Shown here one piece after another: positions 1-8,162 of a stretch of DNA of 64,000 nucleotides; position 1 is the stretch's first letter, and every line of letters starts with the position of its first letter. Below the pieces are notes generated by a model. It searched no databases. It was not told the DNA's origin and worked only from the letters and a program-made list of their open reading frames with translations. A program made the position numbers and the translations under genes. Source of the DNA: Pelagibius sp. CAU 1746 (GTDB taxonomy: Bacteria > Pseudomonadota > Alphaproteobacteria > Kiloniellales > Kiloniellaceae); contig NZ_JBDOQT010000002.1 in the NCBI RefSeq assembly GCF_039839785.1, positions 124,001 through 188,000 on the forward strand. Direction: 5' to 3'.

Positions 1-2
1 AC

Positions 3-74
3 GCCCTGCGCGGCGTTGCCCAGGAACGCGAGATTTTCACCCTGCCGGAATTGCTGGACACCACCGTCCGCTAA
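3..74 (+). CDS. C-terminal end of an unidentified CDS (partial)
   Basis: An open frame enters from the left edge and ends at a TAA at 72-74. It encodes 23 residues ending in ELLDTTVR. The sequence is too short to assign to a family. The frame, the GC-rich codon use and the following intergenic operators for the next gene support it as the end of a real gene. Confidence 0.5.
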   Translation, partial: ALRGVAQEREIFTLPELLDTTVR

Positions 75-147
75 GGCTTCGCCGGACCCCTCCGCAGAAC
101 TTCCGGGCCCGGCAAGCTGCGCCGGGCCCTTTCGCAGCGAAGAATAT

Positions 148-163
148 TCAACCGAAAGGTTGA
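148..163. promoter_or_regulatory. ArsR operator 1 (inverted repeat)
   Basis: TCAACC-N4-GGTTGA is a perfect 6-bp inverted repeat preceded by ATAT. An identical arrangement recurs 40 bp downstream. ArsR regulators encoded next to AHSA1/SRPBCC genes commonly bind ATTCAACC-type palindromes, so this is probably the autoregulatory operator. Confidence 0.7.
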
Positions 164-187
164 CGATCCCCGCTTGGCACTCTATAT

Positions 188-203
188 TCAACCACATGGT
201 TGA
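188..203. promoter_or_regulatory. ArsR operator 2, overlapping the start codon
   Basis: This is a second perfect TCAACC-N4-GGTTGA repeat, centred 40 bp (about four helical turns) from the first. The ATG of the regulator gene at 196 lies inside its spacer, so repressor binding here would cover the translation start. The twin spacing suggests cooperative binding of two dimers on one face of the DNA. Confidence 0.7.
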
Positions 204-579
204 GCATAAGACAGATAGCCTGGACGCGATCTTCCATGCCCTCGCCGACCCGACGCGGCGCGCCATGCTGGAAAGCCTGTCCCGGGACGCACGCAGCGTC
301 GGCGAGCTGGCGGCTCCGTTCGACATCTCGCTGGCCGCCGCCTCCAAACACATCAAGGTGCTGGAGCGCGCCGGCCTGGTCGACCGCAGCGTCCAGGGCC
401 GGACCCACCTTTGCCGCCTCAACGCAGGGCCCATGCACGCCGGCATGGAGTGGATGCGGCATTACGAGAAGCTGTGGAGCGCCCGGCTGGACGTGCTGGA
501 GGATCTGCTGAAGGCCGAAGATGCCGCAGCGCGCGCGGCCCGCCGTTCCACCCCCAAGAAACCTTCCCCCAGGAGCTGA
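196..579 (+). CDS. ArsR-family transcriptional repressor
   Basis: This 127-aa cytoplasmic winged-helix protein fits the ArsR/SmtB superfamily. Residues about 10-80 hold the HTH: ADPTRRAMLESLS, then VGELAAPFDISLAAASKHIKVLERAGLV and the wing VQGRTHLCRL. It has no cysteine-rich metal site, so it belongs with the non-metal ArsR regulators that sit next to AHSA1 proteins. The frame is open further upstream, but the ATG at 196 matches the family N-terminus and sits inside operator 2. The stop lies 2 nt before the next ATG, so the two genes form an operon that is probably autorepressed through the operators at 148-163 and 188-203. Confidence 0.88.
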   Translation: MVEHKTDSLDAIFHALADPTRRAMLESLSRDARSVGELAAPFDISLAAASKHIKVLERAGLVDRSVQGRTHLCRLNAGPMHAGMEWMRHYEKLWSARLDVLEDLLKAEDAAARAARRSTPKKPSPRS

Positions 580-581
580 CC

Positions 582-1118
582 ATGGAAGAATTCGGCACCG
601 CGACAGCCGTCGATACCCTGCGCATAGAGCGCCTGCTGCCCGGCCCCATCGAGCGCGTCTGGAGCTACCTGACGGAATCCGAGAAGCGCAAACTCTGGCT
701 GGCGGCCGGCGAAGCCGACCTGCGCAGCGGCGGCAAGATCGTGCACGTCTTCCGCAACTCCGACCTCTGCGAGGACGGCGACCTCCCGCCCGAGAAGTAC
801 GCCGGCCTGAACCAGGAGTTCGTGCTGAACTGCACCGTCACCGCTTGCGATCCCCCGCGACTCTTGAGCTACCTTTGGGGTGACGCGGAGGATGCCTCGG
901 AAGTCCGCTTCGAGCTGACCGAGGAGGGGGAGAAAGTCCGGCTGGTGGTGACCCACCGCCGCCTGCGCGACCGCGACATAATGCTCTCCGTTTCGGCGGG
1001 CTGGCACGCCCATCTGGGAATTCTCATCGACCTTCTGGAGGGCCGCCGGCCACAGAGCTTCTGGTCCACCCAGAGCCGCCTGGAAAAGGAGTACGATCGC
1101 CGGCTGCCGGGCCGCTGA
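582..1118 (+). CDS. SRPBCC / AHSA1-family protein
   Basis: This 178-aa protein has the START-like SRPBCC fold of the AHSA1 family. Recognisable segments are the opening strand IERLLPGPIERVWSYLTESEKRKLWL, a central YLWGDAEDASEVRFELTEEG and a C-terminal helix with GWHAHLGILIDLLEG. Members bind small hydrophobic ligands and usually accompany an ArsR repressor. The ATG at 582 is chosen because AGGAG at 571-575, inside the end of the arsR-type gene, is correctly spaced. The ligand is unknown. It is co-transcribed with the upstream repressor. Confidence 0.85.
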   Translation: MEEFGTATAVDTLRIERLLPGPIERVWSYLTESEKRKLWLAAGEADLRSGGKIVHVFRNSDLCEDGDLPPEKYAGLNQEFVLNCTVTACDPPRLLSYLWGDAEDASEVRFELTEEGEKVRLVVTHRRLRDRDIMLSVSAGWHAHLGILIDLLEGRRPQSFWSTQSRLEKEYDRRLPGR

Positions 1119-1184
1119 ACGGGCCGTCCCGGACGCAGCGGCTGAAGGACGTTCCCGGCCGCGGCTCGATCCGCAGCGAAAGCG

Positions 1185-1496
1185 TCAAACGAAGAATTTG
1201 CCGATGAAGGCGGCAAACTTTACGGCGCCCTCGAGCAACTGCTGCCGGTCGGCCGCCTGGTCCATCTCCGCCTTGATGCGCCGCATCTCGGCAACGTCAT
1301 CATCGGTCGCCAGAACGCCTTCCTCCAGGAGTTTCAAGCGCGCCCGGCCAAGGGCGTCGACCGCCGCGTCGAGATCCTTCTTTATCGCCGTCGCCGCGTT
1401 CAGGTCACGCTTGACCAGCGCCCGCCGGAACTCCTTCTCCAGGAGAAAAAGTGCGTCCTTGGCATCTTCGAGGACGATAATGTCGTTGTCAGCCAT
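1185..1496 (-). CDS. Small helical hypothetical protein
   Basis: This 103-aa protein is highly charged and almost entirely helical (heptad-like leucines, many E/K/R), with no signal peptide. The start is taken at the ATG at 1496, preceded by a GGAGGGG box. A TTG two codons upstream is possible. It lies 73 bp downstream of the lipoprotein gene on the same strand, so the two are probably co-transcribed. I do not recognise the family. A coiled-coil partner of the lipoprotein is a guess from position only. Confidence 0.6.
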   Translation of the reverse strand: MADNDIIVLEDAKDALFLLEKEFRRALVKRDLNAATAIKKDLDAAVDALGRARLKLLEEGVLATDDDVAEMRRIKAEMDQAADRQQLLEGAVKFAAFIGKFFV

Positions 1497-1569
1497 TCCC
1501 AATGCCCCTCCCGCGGCCCTGGTTCCAGTTGCGGCCTGCCGGGCCGGCCGCGCCCCGGCACGCCGAGGA

Positions 1570-2487
1570 TCAACCCGACCTGGCCGCGCCGATCTTGCCG
1601 ACCGCCGTGTTCAGGAAACCCTTGAGCTGCTCGTCGCTCTCGATCTCGCCGATCAGCTTCTCGGTCTCCCCTTTCAGGGTCGACAGATCGAGGCCCGGAA
1701 GCACGCTGGCCACGTCGAAGGCATGCGCGATGCCGTCCGCCAGATCGTCGATGGAGAGCTTGTCGAAGTTCTCCAGCAAGAGTCTCAACTCCTTACCGAG
1801 CCGGGCCGCCTGCAGGCACTGGGCGATGGCCTCTTCGGTGACGCGCTTCTCATCGGCCGCCACGTCCACGAGGCGCAGACGAAGCCGGACGAGTTCCTTG
1901 CGCTTCTGCGGCGCGGTCAGGGTGCCGTCATCCCGCACCGTTTCCAACTGCACGGCGATGTCCGCGCGTTCCCGCGCGAACTCCGCCGGGTTTCTGCTGA
2001 TGGAATCGGCAAAGGCCGCCATCTGGCCGATCAGAGGGTCGATCAGCGGCACCGCCTCGCGCACCGACGGCGCGGCGAAGAGACTGCCCTTGTCCAGAGA
2101 GTCGAAGATCGAAGCGAAGGTGCGGTACTGCAATCTGAGGTCGGCAAGCAAAGTCTGCCACGCGGCTTCACTGGTGCCGGCGCCGGGGCCCGGCGCGCCC
2201 GGATCCTGCAGGAGGCGCAGCTCCTCACGGCCGATCGAACCGCTGCTTCCCTCGACGAAGCCGACGAAGGTATCCACGGCCTGATCCGGCTGGACCGCCG
2301 GAGCCGCCGTCTCCTTGCGGCGCAGTTCGTCGATGCGCTCGATGGCGGCGAGGGACTCGTTTTCGAATTGAGCCGCTCCGGCCTGGATCACCTTCGCCTT
2401 GTTCGCGCAGCCGCCTAGCGCCGCCACCACGAAAATACACAGCAGCAGCCGTGCGACCGCGGCGGCTGGTCCGTTGCGTTGCCCCAT
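1570..2487 (-). CDS. Predicted lipoprotein of unknown function
   Basis: This 305-aa protein has a lipoprotein signal peptide: a hydrophobic stretch (ARLLLCIFVVAALGG) followed by the lipobox cysteine at residue 27 (LGGC). The rest is mostly helical, with many D/E/R residues and no membrane segment, so it should be anchored to a membrane facing the periplasm. The start is fixed by AAGGAGG five bases before the ATG at 2487. An earlier GTG in frame has that box inside the coding part. It is followed by a small helical protein gene in the same direction. I recognise no family. Confidence 0.72.
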   Translation of the reverse strand: MGQRNGPAAAVARLLLCIFVVAALGGCANKAKVIQAGAAQFENESLAAIERIDELRRKETAAPAVQPDQAVDTFVGFVEGSSGSIGREELRLLQDPGAPGPGAGTSEAAWQTLLADLRLQYRTFASIFDSLDKGSLFAAPSVREAVPLIDPLIGQMAAFADSISRNPAEFARERADIAVQLETVRDDGTLTAPQKRKELVRLRLRLVDVAADEKRVTEEAIAQCLQAARLGKELRLLLENFDKLSIDDLADGIAHAFDVASVLPGLDLSTLKGETEKLIGEIESDEQLKGFLNTAVGKIGAARSG

Positions 2488-2757
2488 CTCGGCCTCCTTC
2501 ACAGCGGCTTTCGGTGCCGCACTGCTTCATCGCACCGCTCGACGAACCTCATGCGGCGATGCGCACGCCGGACAGCGAGGAAAGCCGCAAGGAAGTGGAG
2601 ATCGAGCATCGCCTGCAAGAAGCGCCGATGCACGCTCCCCTATCGCGCGCCCCGCCCGTCCTGGGCATTACACGCCCCGAGGCCCCGCTCCGCAAGGGAC
2701 TCCCCGACAATGAGCCCGACGCCTACCCCTCAATTGCCGTTCTTGGGGTCCTTGAGG

Positions 2758-3636
2758 TCAGCTCCTGTAGCGCTCTTCCTCTTGGTAGTAGGCGTTGAAG
2801 CCGACCACGTCGCGCAGGCTGTCCCAATCCAGCAGATCTTTCGGATGCTCGCCGGCCTTGAAAGCGGCCAGCGCGTCCTGCATGGCCTTCATCGCCGCGG
2901 CCAGCAGCGTCAGGGGATAGGCCGCCAGGCCGTAGCCGATCTCCTCCAGCACCTTCGGCGGCAGCACCGGCGTCTCGCCCTGCTCCACCATGTTGGCCAG
3001 CGTCGGCTTGTCGGTCGCCTGGCAGAAGGCGCGCATTTCCTCCTCCGACTTCGGCGCCTCCAGGAAGAGAATATCGGCGCCGGCCGCAGCGAAGGCCTCC
3101 ATCCGGCGCAGCCCTTCGTCCAGGCCGTCGGTCCCCCGGGCGTCGCTGCGCGCCAGGATCAGGATGTCGCCGCCGGCGTCGCGCAGTTCGTCGCGGGCAT
3201 CGGCGGCGGCCTGGATGCGGGCCACCGCCTCTGCGCGCTCCACCACCGCCTTGCCGCGGGTGTGCCCGCAGCGCTTCGGCCAGAGCTGGTCCTCGATCAT
3301 CACCGAGGCAAAGCCGGCCTGGGCGTAGCCCTTCACCGTGCGCTTCACGTTCACCGCGTTGCCGTAGCCGGTATCGCCGTCGCCGATCACCGGAATGCCG
3401 GTCGCCGCGCAGATGTTGCGCCCGGTGTCGACGATCTCGCCATAGGAAATGAGGCCCGTATCGGGCAGGCCGAGGCGCGCGGCGGAGACGGCGAAGCCGC
3501 TCATGAAGGTGGCCGGAAAACCCGCCTGCTCGATGAGCTTGGCCGAGAGGGCGTCGAAACAGCAGGGCATTACCGCCATCTCCGGCTTGGCGAGAAGGTC
3601 GCGCAGGGCGGCGGCACGGCTGGCGCTCAGGGTCAT
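2758..3636 (-). CDS. Isocitrate lyase / PEP mutase family enzyme
   Basis: This 292-aa cytoplasmic enzyme is of the ICL/PEPM superfamily, which makes or breaks C-C or C-P bonds next to a 2-oxo acid with Mg2+. Visible motifs are MPCCFDALSAKLIEQAGF, GDGDTGYGN (metal and substrate binding), MIEDQLWPKRCGH (the superfamily K-R/K-C-G-H active-site signature) and LARSDAR. The length fits 2-methylisocitrate lyase, oxaloacetate decarboxylase or carboxyphosphonoenolpyruvate mutase. The neighbours do not decide between them. The ATG at 3636 gives the usual family N-terminus. Confidence 0.85.
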   Translation of the reverse strand: MTLSASRAAALRDLLAKPEMAVMPCCFDALSAKLIEQAGFPATFMSGFAVSAARLGLPDTGLISYGEIVDTGRNICAATGIPVIGDGDTGYGNAVNVKRTVKGYAQAGFASVMIEDQLWPKRCGHTRGKAVVERAEAVARIQAAADARDELRDAGGDILILARSDARGTDGLDEGLRRMEAFAAAGADILFLEAPKSEEEMRAFCQATDKPTLANMVEQGETPVLPPKVLEEIGYGLAAYPLTLLAAAMKAMQDALAAFKAGEHPKDLLDWDSLRDVVGFNAYYQEEERYRS

Positions 3637-3787
3637 GGCGGCATCTCCGGTTTCGGCACGGTCTTTACAGGCCGTAGGATATAGGCAATGAAAGCGGCAA
3701 AGACCAGCAACGCGCTTTCACACCGCCTTGGCTTTCCCCGGCGCCTTACCTATCGTGGTGGAGAAGTTCATCACTACCGCGAAGCCT

Positions 3788-4180
3788 ATGCTGCTTTCCG
3801 CCAAACGCTCCCTTCTACTGCTGCCGCCCGAGGCCCCACCCGGCAAGGCGGGCGAGCACCTGACCCTGCTGAAGGCAGCCGCCGATCGCCTCGGGGTTCC
3901 GATGGTAAGCCCGCAGAGCGCCAACTGGCGGGTCGGCCTCGCCATGGGCCGCAACCAGTTGGTCATTGCCGGTCTGCCCGAAGGACCGGTGATGCAGGGC
4001 CTGCCGCCCGGCACGGCCGTCTTTCAGGTCGTCGACTGCCTGCCCGAGGCTGAATATCCGCCGGAAAGCGACTGGCCGTCGAGCGCGGCGACACCCGTGG
4101 CCGCCGAGATGGTAGTCTTCGAGTGGCTGGAGCGCGGGGCGACGGAAGAGTTCCGCGAGCTTATCAAGCTGATCAAATAG
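3788..4180 (+). CDS. Isochorismatase-like protein lacking catalytic residues
   Basis: This 130-aa protein is shorter than the roughly 180-aa isochorismatase-like (YcaC-type) hydrolases but keeps their frame. It has an N-terminal strand MLLSAKRSLLLLPPE where the family has LLLIDVQ, then GRNQLVIAGLPEGPVMQG where the family has GRRQLVVAGVEAHVCV, and the typical ending AAEMVVFEWLERG...FRELIKLIK. The catalytic Asp of the first motif and the nucleophilic Cys of the second are both absent, so hydrolase activity is unlikely. An in-frame TTG upstream at 3728 is possible, but the ATG at 3788 matches the family start. Confidence 0.65.
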   Translation: MLLSAKRSLLLLPPEAPPGKAGEHLTLLKAAADRLGVPMVSPQSANWRVGLAMGRNQLVIAGLPEGPVMQGLPPGTAVFQVVDCLPEAEYPPESDWPSSAATPVAAEMVVFEWLERGATEEFRELIKLIK

Positions 4181-4278
4181 GCCCGCCGACACCCAGGTCT
4201 CTTGCCGATGGCGGAGTTCCCCTTGATCCTCCAGGGCGAGACCAAACATAGGGAAGGCCGAACAACAGGAGCGCCATC

Positions 4279-5070
4279 ATGATCGTCGAGCAGATCTGGA
4301 CCGCCAACGCCTACCGCAACTTCAACTACCTCATCGCCTGCCCGGAGACCGGGGAGGCCCTGGCGATCGACCCGCTCGACCACAAGAAGTGCCTGGCGCT
4401 GGCCAAGGAGCGCGGCTGGGAGATCACCCAGATCCTCAATACCCACGAGCACGGCGACCACACCGGGGGCAACAAGGCCATGGTGGCGGCCACCGGGGCC
4501 AGGATCCTGGCGCACAAGAACGCGAAGGACCGTATTCCGGGCATGGACCGGGGCCTGAGCGCGGGTGACGTGGTGACTATCGGCAGATCCGTCGACCTGG
4601 AGGTGCTGGACACGCCGGGCCACACCATGAGCCACGTCTGCATGTTGTCGCGCACGGACCAGCCGGGCCTGTTCTGCGGCGATACCCTGTTCAACGCGGG
4701 AGCCGGCAACTGCCACAACGGCGGCCACCCCAACGAGCTCTACCACACCTTCGCCGAGCAGCTCTCAAAGCTGCCCGATGCGACACAGATCTATCCCGGG
4801 CACGACTACATCGCCAACAACCTGCGCTTCACCCTGGACCGCGAGCCCGACAACGCCGAGGCGGAGGCTCTGCTGTCCGAGGTGGACCACCAGGATACCG
4901 ATCACGCGATGATTACGTCCCTGGCCGAGGAAAAGAAGATCAACACCTTCTTCCGCCTGCACAGCCCGACGGTCATCGCGCGGCTGCGCGAGGCCTTCCC
5001 GGACCTGCCGGAGCAGCCGAGCCCGAAGGAGGTCTTCCTGAAGCTGCGCGAGCTGCGCAACAACTGGTAG
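4279..5070 (+). CDS. gloB: Hydroxyacylglutathione hydrolase (glyoxalase II)
   Basis: This 263-aa cytoplasmic metallo-beta-lactamase-fold enzyme hydrolyses S-D-lactoylglutathione to lactate and glutathione in methylglyoxal detoxification. The binuclear metal site motif THEHGDH is at residues 55-61 (H56, H58, D60, H61). LDTPGHTMSH, FCGDTLFNAGAGNCHNG and the third ligand region IYPGHDY follow in the order expected. The C-terminal HAGH helical domain ends in FLKLRELRNNW. Length and the ATG at 4279 agree with the family. It converges with the amidohydrolase gene 11 bp away. Confidence 0.93.
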   Translation: MIVEQIWTANAYRNFNYLIACPETGEALAIDPLDHKKCLALAKERGWEITQILNTHEHGDHTGGNKAMVAATGARILAHKNAKDRIPGMDRGLSAGDVVTIGRSVDLEVLDTPGHTMSHVCMLSRTDQPGLFCGDTLFNAGAGNCHNGGHPNELYHTFAEQLSKLPDATQIYPGHDYIANNLRFTLDREPDNAEAEALLSEVDHQDTDHAMITSLAEEKKINTFFRLHSPTVIARLREAFPDLPEQPSPKEVFLKLRELRNNW

Positions 5071-5081
5071 GGCGGAGCCGG

Positions 5082-5942
5082 TTAGCCGACCTGCTCCGTG
5101 GCATAGGCGCAGATCGCGGCGACCAGCTTGTCGATGTTGGCCCGCAACTCGTCGAAGCCGGCGCTCTTCTCGACCCGTTGTTCATCCATGTAGAGCTTGC
5201 GGTTGATTTCCAGCTGCAAGCTGTGGCGGCCGTTTGCCGGATCGGAATAGCGGCGCACCAGCTCCACGCCCTTGTAAGGCTCGTTGATCTTCACGTCATA
5301 GCCCATGTCGCGAAGCTGTCCGGCGACGAAAGCGGTGAAACCCGGCTCGCAGGTAGTGCCGTCCCGGTCGCCGAGAACGAACTCGGCGCGGGCCACAGGG
5401 CCGTCCTCGCTGGCGGCGTTGCCCATCGCCGGCATGGAGTGGCAGTTCACATGCCAGACCTTGCCGAAACGCCGATGGGTCTCCTCGATCGCCGAGGCCA
5501 CGGCCTCGTGATAGGGCTTCCAGCAGCGTTCGATGCGCCCGCGCACCTCCTCGACGCTCAACATGCGGTCGTACAAGGCGGTGTCCGGCGGCATGATGCG
5601 CCAGATCAAGCCGACACCCAGTTCCGTCTTGCGGCTGGGCACCAGCGGGTCCGGCCAGGCCCCATCCAGCATCGCCGGGTCGAGATCGATGAGATCACGG
5701 TTGGGGTCGATGTAGATGCGCGGGAACTCCGCCGCGATCAAGGGGGCTCCATTGTCCGGCGCGGAGCCGAAGATCTCGTCGATGAAGGCGTCCTCCGAAC
5801 GGCGGATGACCGCCAGCGGAGCGATGGTGCCGAAATCGGCGGGATAGTTGGTACCGCTGTGCGGGCTGTCGAAGACCACGGGAACGGCCGGCGCACGCGG
5901 CGCCAAATGTCTCAAAAGACGGTCAGATGCGATGGTGCTCAT
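5082..5942 (-). CDS. N-formylglutamate amidohydrolase family protein
   Basis: This 286-aa cytoplasmic zinc hydrolase belongs to the HutG/N-formylglutamate deformylase family. Motifs are VVFDSPHSGTNYP at the N-terminus, RSEDAFIDEIFG, RIYIDPNRDLIDLDPAML and VWHVNCHSMP. The last carries metal and catalytic residues. The C-terminus has VELVRRYSDP and LQLEINRKLYMDE. Members act in histidine catabolism or on related N-formyl amino acids. No hut genes are near, so the substrate is uncertain. Confidence 0.88.
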   Translation of the reverse strand: MSTIASDRLLRHLAPRAPAVPVVFDSPHSGTNYPADFGTIAPLAVIRRSEDAFIDEIFGSAPDNGAPLIAAEFPRIYIDPNRDLIDLDPAMLDGAWPDPLVPSRKTELGVGLIWRIMPPDTALYDRMLSVEEVRGRIERCWKPYHEAVASAIEETHRRFGKVWHVNCHSMPAMGNAASEDGPVARAEFVLGDRDGTTCEPGFTAFVAGQLRDMGYDVKINEPYKGVELVRRYSDPANGRHSLQLEINRKLYMDEQRVEKSAGFDELRANIDKLVAAICAYATEQVG

Positions 5943-6135
5943 GGCCCATGGGTGTAAGCCAGTTCCGCGCGGGCGTCCAGCGTCATGATGTCACCCCGGC
6001 TGCCCGCGTGGCGCATGGAAGGCCTGCGGGAATGTGGGTGTATCGCCGGACCGCGGCTGTCTAGCATAGAGGCCTGAGTGCGAGCCTCCCCCGTCTCTCC
6101 CCGGACATCAACCCGCCGCGAGCCCTTCCCCCATT

Positions 6136-7053
6136 ATGCCGTCGCGCCCCTATACCGTAGAGCCGCAGGCCAACGAGCCGTTGCGGGGCATCCTGCTGAT
6201 CGTGGCTGCCTTCTCCACCTTCGCCCTGCTGGACACCACGGCCAAGTACCTGGTGCAGATCTACCCCACGACCCAGGTGGTTTGGGCCCGCTATGTCGGC
6301 CATGTGGTGCTGGCCGCCGCCCTCCTGCTCCCCATCCACGGGACCGGCCTGCTGCACAGCCGGCGGCCGGGGCTGCAAGTCGTGCGCTCGCTGCTGCTGT
6401 TCACCTCCACCTGCACCAACTTCGCCGCCCTGCAGTTCCTGCAACTGGCGCAGACATCGTCAATCCAATTCTCCACGCCGCTGCTGGTGGCGGTGCTCGC
6501 CATCCCGCTGCTGGGCGAGCACATCGGGCCCCGGCGCTGGCTGGCCATCTTCATCGGGTTCGTCGGGGTCCTCATCGTCATTCGTCCCGGCCTCGGCCTG
6601 GTGCACTGGGCCGCCGGGCTTTCGATGATAACGGCGGTCGCCGGCGCGCTCTATAACATCACCACCCGCAAGCTGGCCGGCGTCGACCGGGCGGTGACCA
6701 CGCAGTTCTACAGCGCCCTCATCGGCGCCATCGTCATCACGCCGCTGGTGCCCTTCGTCTGGCAGGCTCCCGATCTTACGGGCATTCTGCTGATGCTCCT
6801 GCTGGGCGCCCTGGGCGGCCTGGGACACTGGATGCTGATCCTGGCGCACCGCTTGGCGCCGGCGCCCATCCTGGCGCCCTTCCTCTATATCCAGCTCCTG
6901 CCGATGATCCTGCTGGGCTATATGGTCTTCGGCGATTTCCCGGACGAATGGACCCTGGTCGGCGCCGGCGTGGTGGTGTTCAGCGGTCTCTACCTGCTCT
7001 ACCGCGAGCGCCGGGTGAAGGCCGTGCGCCCGCCGGTCCTGCCCCAGGACTGA
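6136..7053 (+). CDS. EamA/DMT-family inner-membrane transporter
   Basis: This 305-aa protein has about ten hydrophobic segments in two EamA repeats, from GILLIVAAFSTFALLDTTAKYL to VVVFSGLYLLYRER. The repeat joint is near residue 150, as in the drug/metabolite transporter superfamily. Conserved features include QFLQLAQTSSIQFSTPLLVAVLAIPLLGE in repeat 1 and the matching LAPAPILAPFLYIQLLPMILLGY in repeat 2. Such exporters move amino acids or metabolites and the substrate is not predictable here. The start is an ATG 14 codons before the first membrane segment. Confidence 0.88.
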   Translation: MPSRPYTVEPQANEPLRGILLIVAAFSTFALLDTTAKYLVQIYPTTQVVWARYVGHVVLAAALLLPIHGTGLLHSRRPGLQVVRSLLLFTSTCTNFAALQFLQLAQTSSIQFSTPLLVAVLAIPLLGEHIGPRRWLAIFIGFVGVLIVIRPGLGLVHWAAGLSMITAVAGALYNITTRKLAGVDRAVTTQFYSALIGAIVITPLVPFVWQAPDLTGILLMLLLGALGGLGHWMLILAHRLAPAPILAPFLYIQLLPMILLGYMVFGDFPDEWTLVGAGVVVFSGLYLLYRERRVKAVRPPVLPQD

Positions 7054-7166
7054 ACCCGGCATCCCCGCTGGCCGCCGCTTTTCGGTAGCGGGGCGCGGCG
7101 GCGCCCGCTAAGAAGGTTGGCGGACCCGCCGGGCCACTGCCCGGCCCATTACCGGTACGCCTTTCG

Positions 7167-8099
7167 ATGCCCTACGCCACATTGAAGAAACGCCTCGGCA
7201 GCGGCGACATCGTGATCCTGGACGGCGCCACGGGCACCGAACTGCAGCGCCGCGGGGTCGCCATGGATCCCGCCGCCTGGTGCGGCGTGGCCAGCCTCGA
7301 CAATCAGAAGACCTTGAGCGAAATCCACGCCGACTACATCGCCGTCGGCGCCGAGGTGATAACCGCCAACACCTTCGCCACCTCCCGCGTGGTCCTGGCC
7401 CAGGCCGGCTACGGCGACCGGGTGGAGGAGATCAACCGCGCCGCCGTCGAAGCCGCCCTGCGCGCCCGCGAGGTCTCCGGCAGCCCGGAGGTCGTGGTGG
7501 CGGCTTCCCTCTCGCACATGGTCTACCTGGCCAGCGACAGGGAACCGGACCCCATGCCGAGCGAGGAAGAAGCCGCCGAGGCGTTCCACGAGCAGGCCGG
7601 GATCCTGAAGGCCGCCGGGGCGGAGCTGATCCTGCTGGAAATGATGTACCACCCGGCGCGCGTTCCGGAGGTGCTTGCGGCGGCTCTGGCGACGGGCCTG
7701 CCCGTGTGGTTCGGCCTCTCGGCGCGAAGCGGCGCCGGCGGCCGCCTGCTGAGCTACTACGACCAGGCAGAGGTACCGCTGGCGGAGATCATGAAGCTGA
7801 TCCCCGGATCGGGGATCGACGCCGCCGGCTGCATGCACAGCGGCGCCGAGATCTCCGGCGCGGTCCTTAGCCAGATCCGCAAGCGCTTCAAGGGTCCGCT
7901 GCTGGCCTATCCGGACAGCGGCTACTTCGAGATGCCGGAGTGGCACTTCCACGACGTCATTGCCCCGGCCCGACTGGAGGGATTTTACCTCGACTGGCTG
8001 GAGAACGGCGCGCAGATCATCGGCGGCTGCTGCGGCCTGACCGTCGAGCACGTGAAAGCCGCGGTGCGCGCCCGCGACCGCCACCAGAACGCGATGTAG
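7167..8099 (+). CDS. Homocysteine S-methyltransferase family protein
   Basis: This 310-aa TIM-barrel enzyme transfers a methyl group to homocysteine or a related thiol. The N-terminal LDGATGTELQRRG, the TANTFATSR segment and the C-terminal zinc-binding IIGGCCGLT (two adjacent Cys) are in canonical positions. A further cysteine in AAGCMHSG may complete the zinc site. The methyl donor (S-methylmethionine, betaine or other) cannot be told. It converges with the dehydratase gene. I saw no SAM- or SAH-riboswitch-like structure in the 110 bp upstream. Confidence 0.85.
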   Translation: MPYATLKKRLGSGDIVILDGATGTELQRRGVAMDPAAWCGVASLDNQKTLSEIHADYIAVGAEVITANTFATSRVVLAQAGYGDRVEEINRAAVEAALRAREVSGSPEVVVAASLSHMVYLASDREPDPMPSEEEAAEAFHEQAGILKAAGAELILLEMMYHPARVPEVLAAALATGLPVWFGLSARSGAGGRLLSYYDQAEVPLAEIMKLIPGSGIDAAGCMHSGAEISGAVLSQIRKRFKGPLLAYPDSGYFEMPEWHFHDVIAPARLEGFYLDWLENGAQIIGGCCGLTVEHVKAAVRARDRHQNAM

Positions 8100-8162
8100 A
8101 TCCCCGGCGACCGGCAATCATAGAACGCGGCGGTCTCCTCCGTCCCTGCCGAACGGTTCCCG

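Noticed and set aside
2479-3684. 401-codon frame on the + strand covering the PEP mutase family gene
   Set aside because: The minus-strand product has full superfamily motifs. The + translation has none.
7054-7166. Possible SAM or SAH riboswitch before the homocysteine methyltransferase gene
   Set aside because: The region is GC-rich with only generic stems. No conserved riboswitch core was seen.
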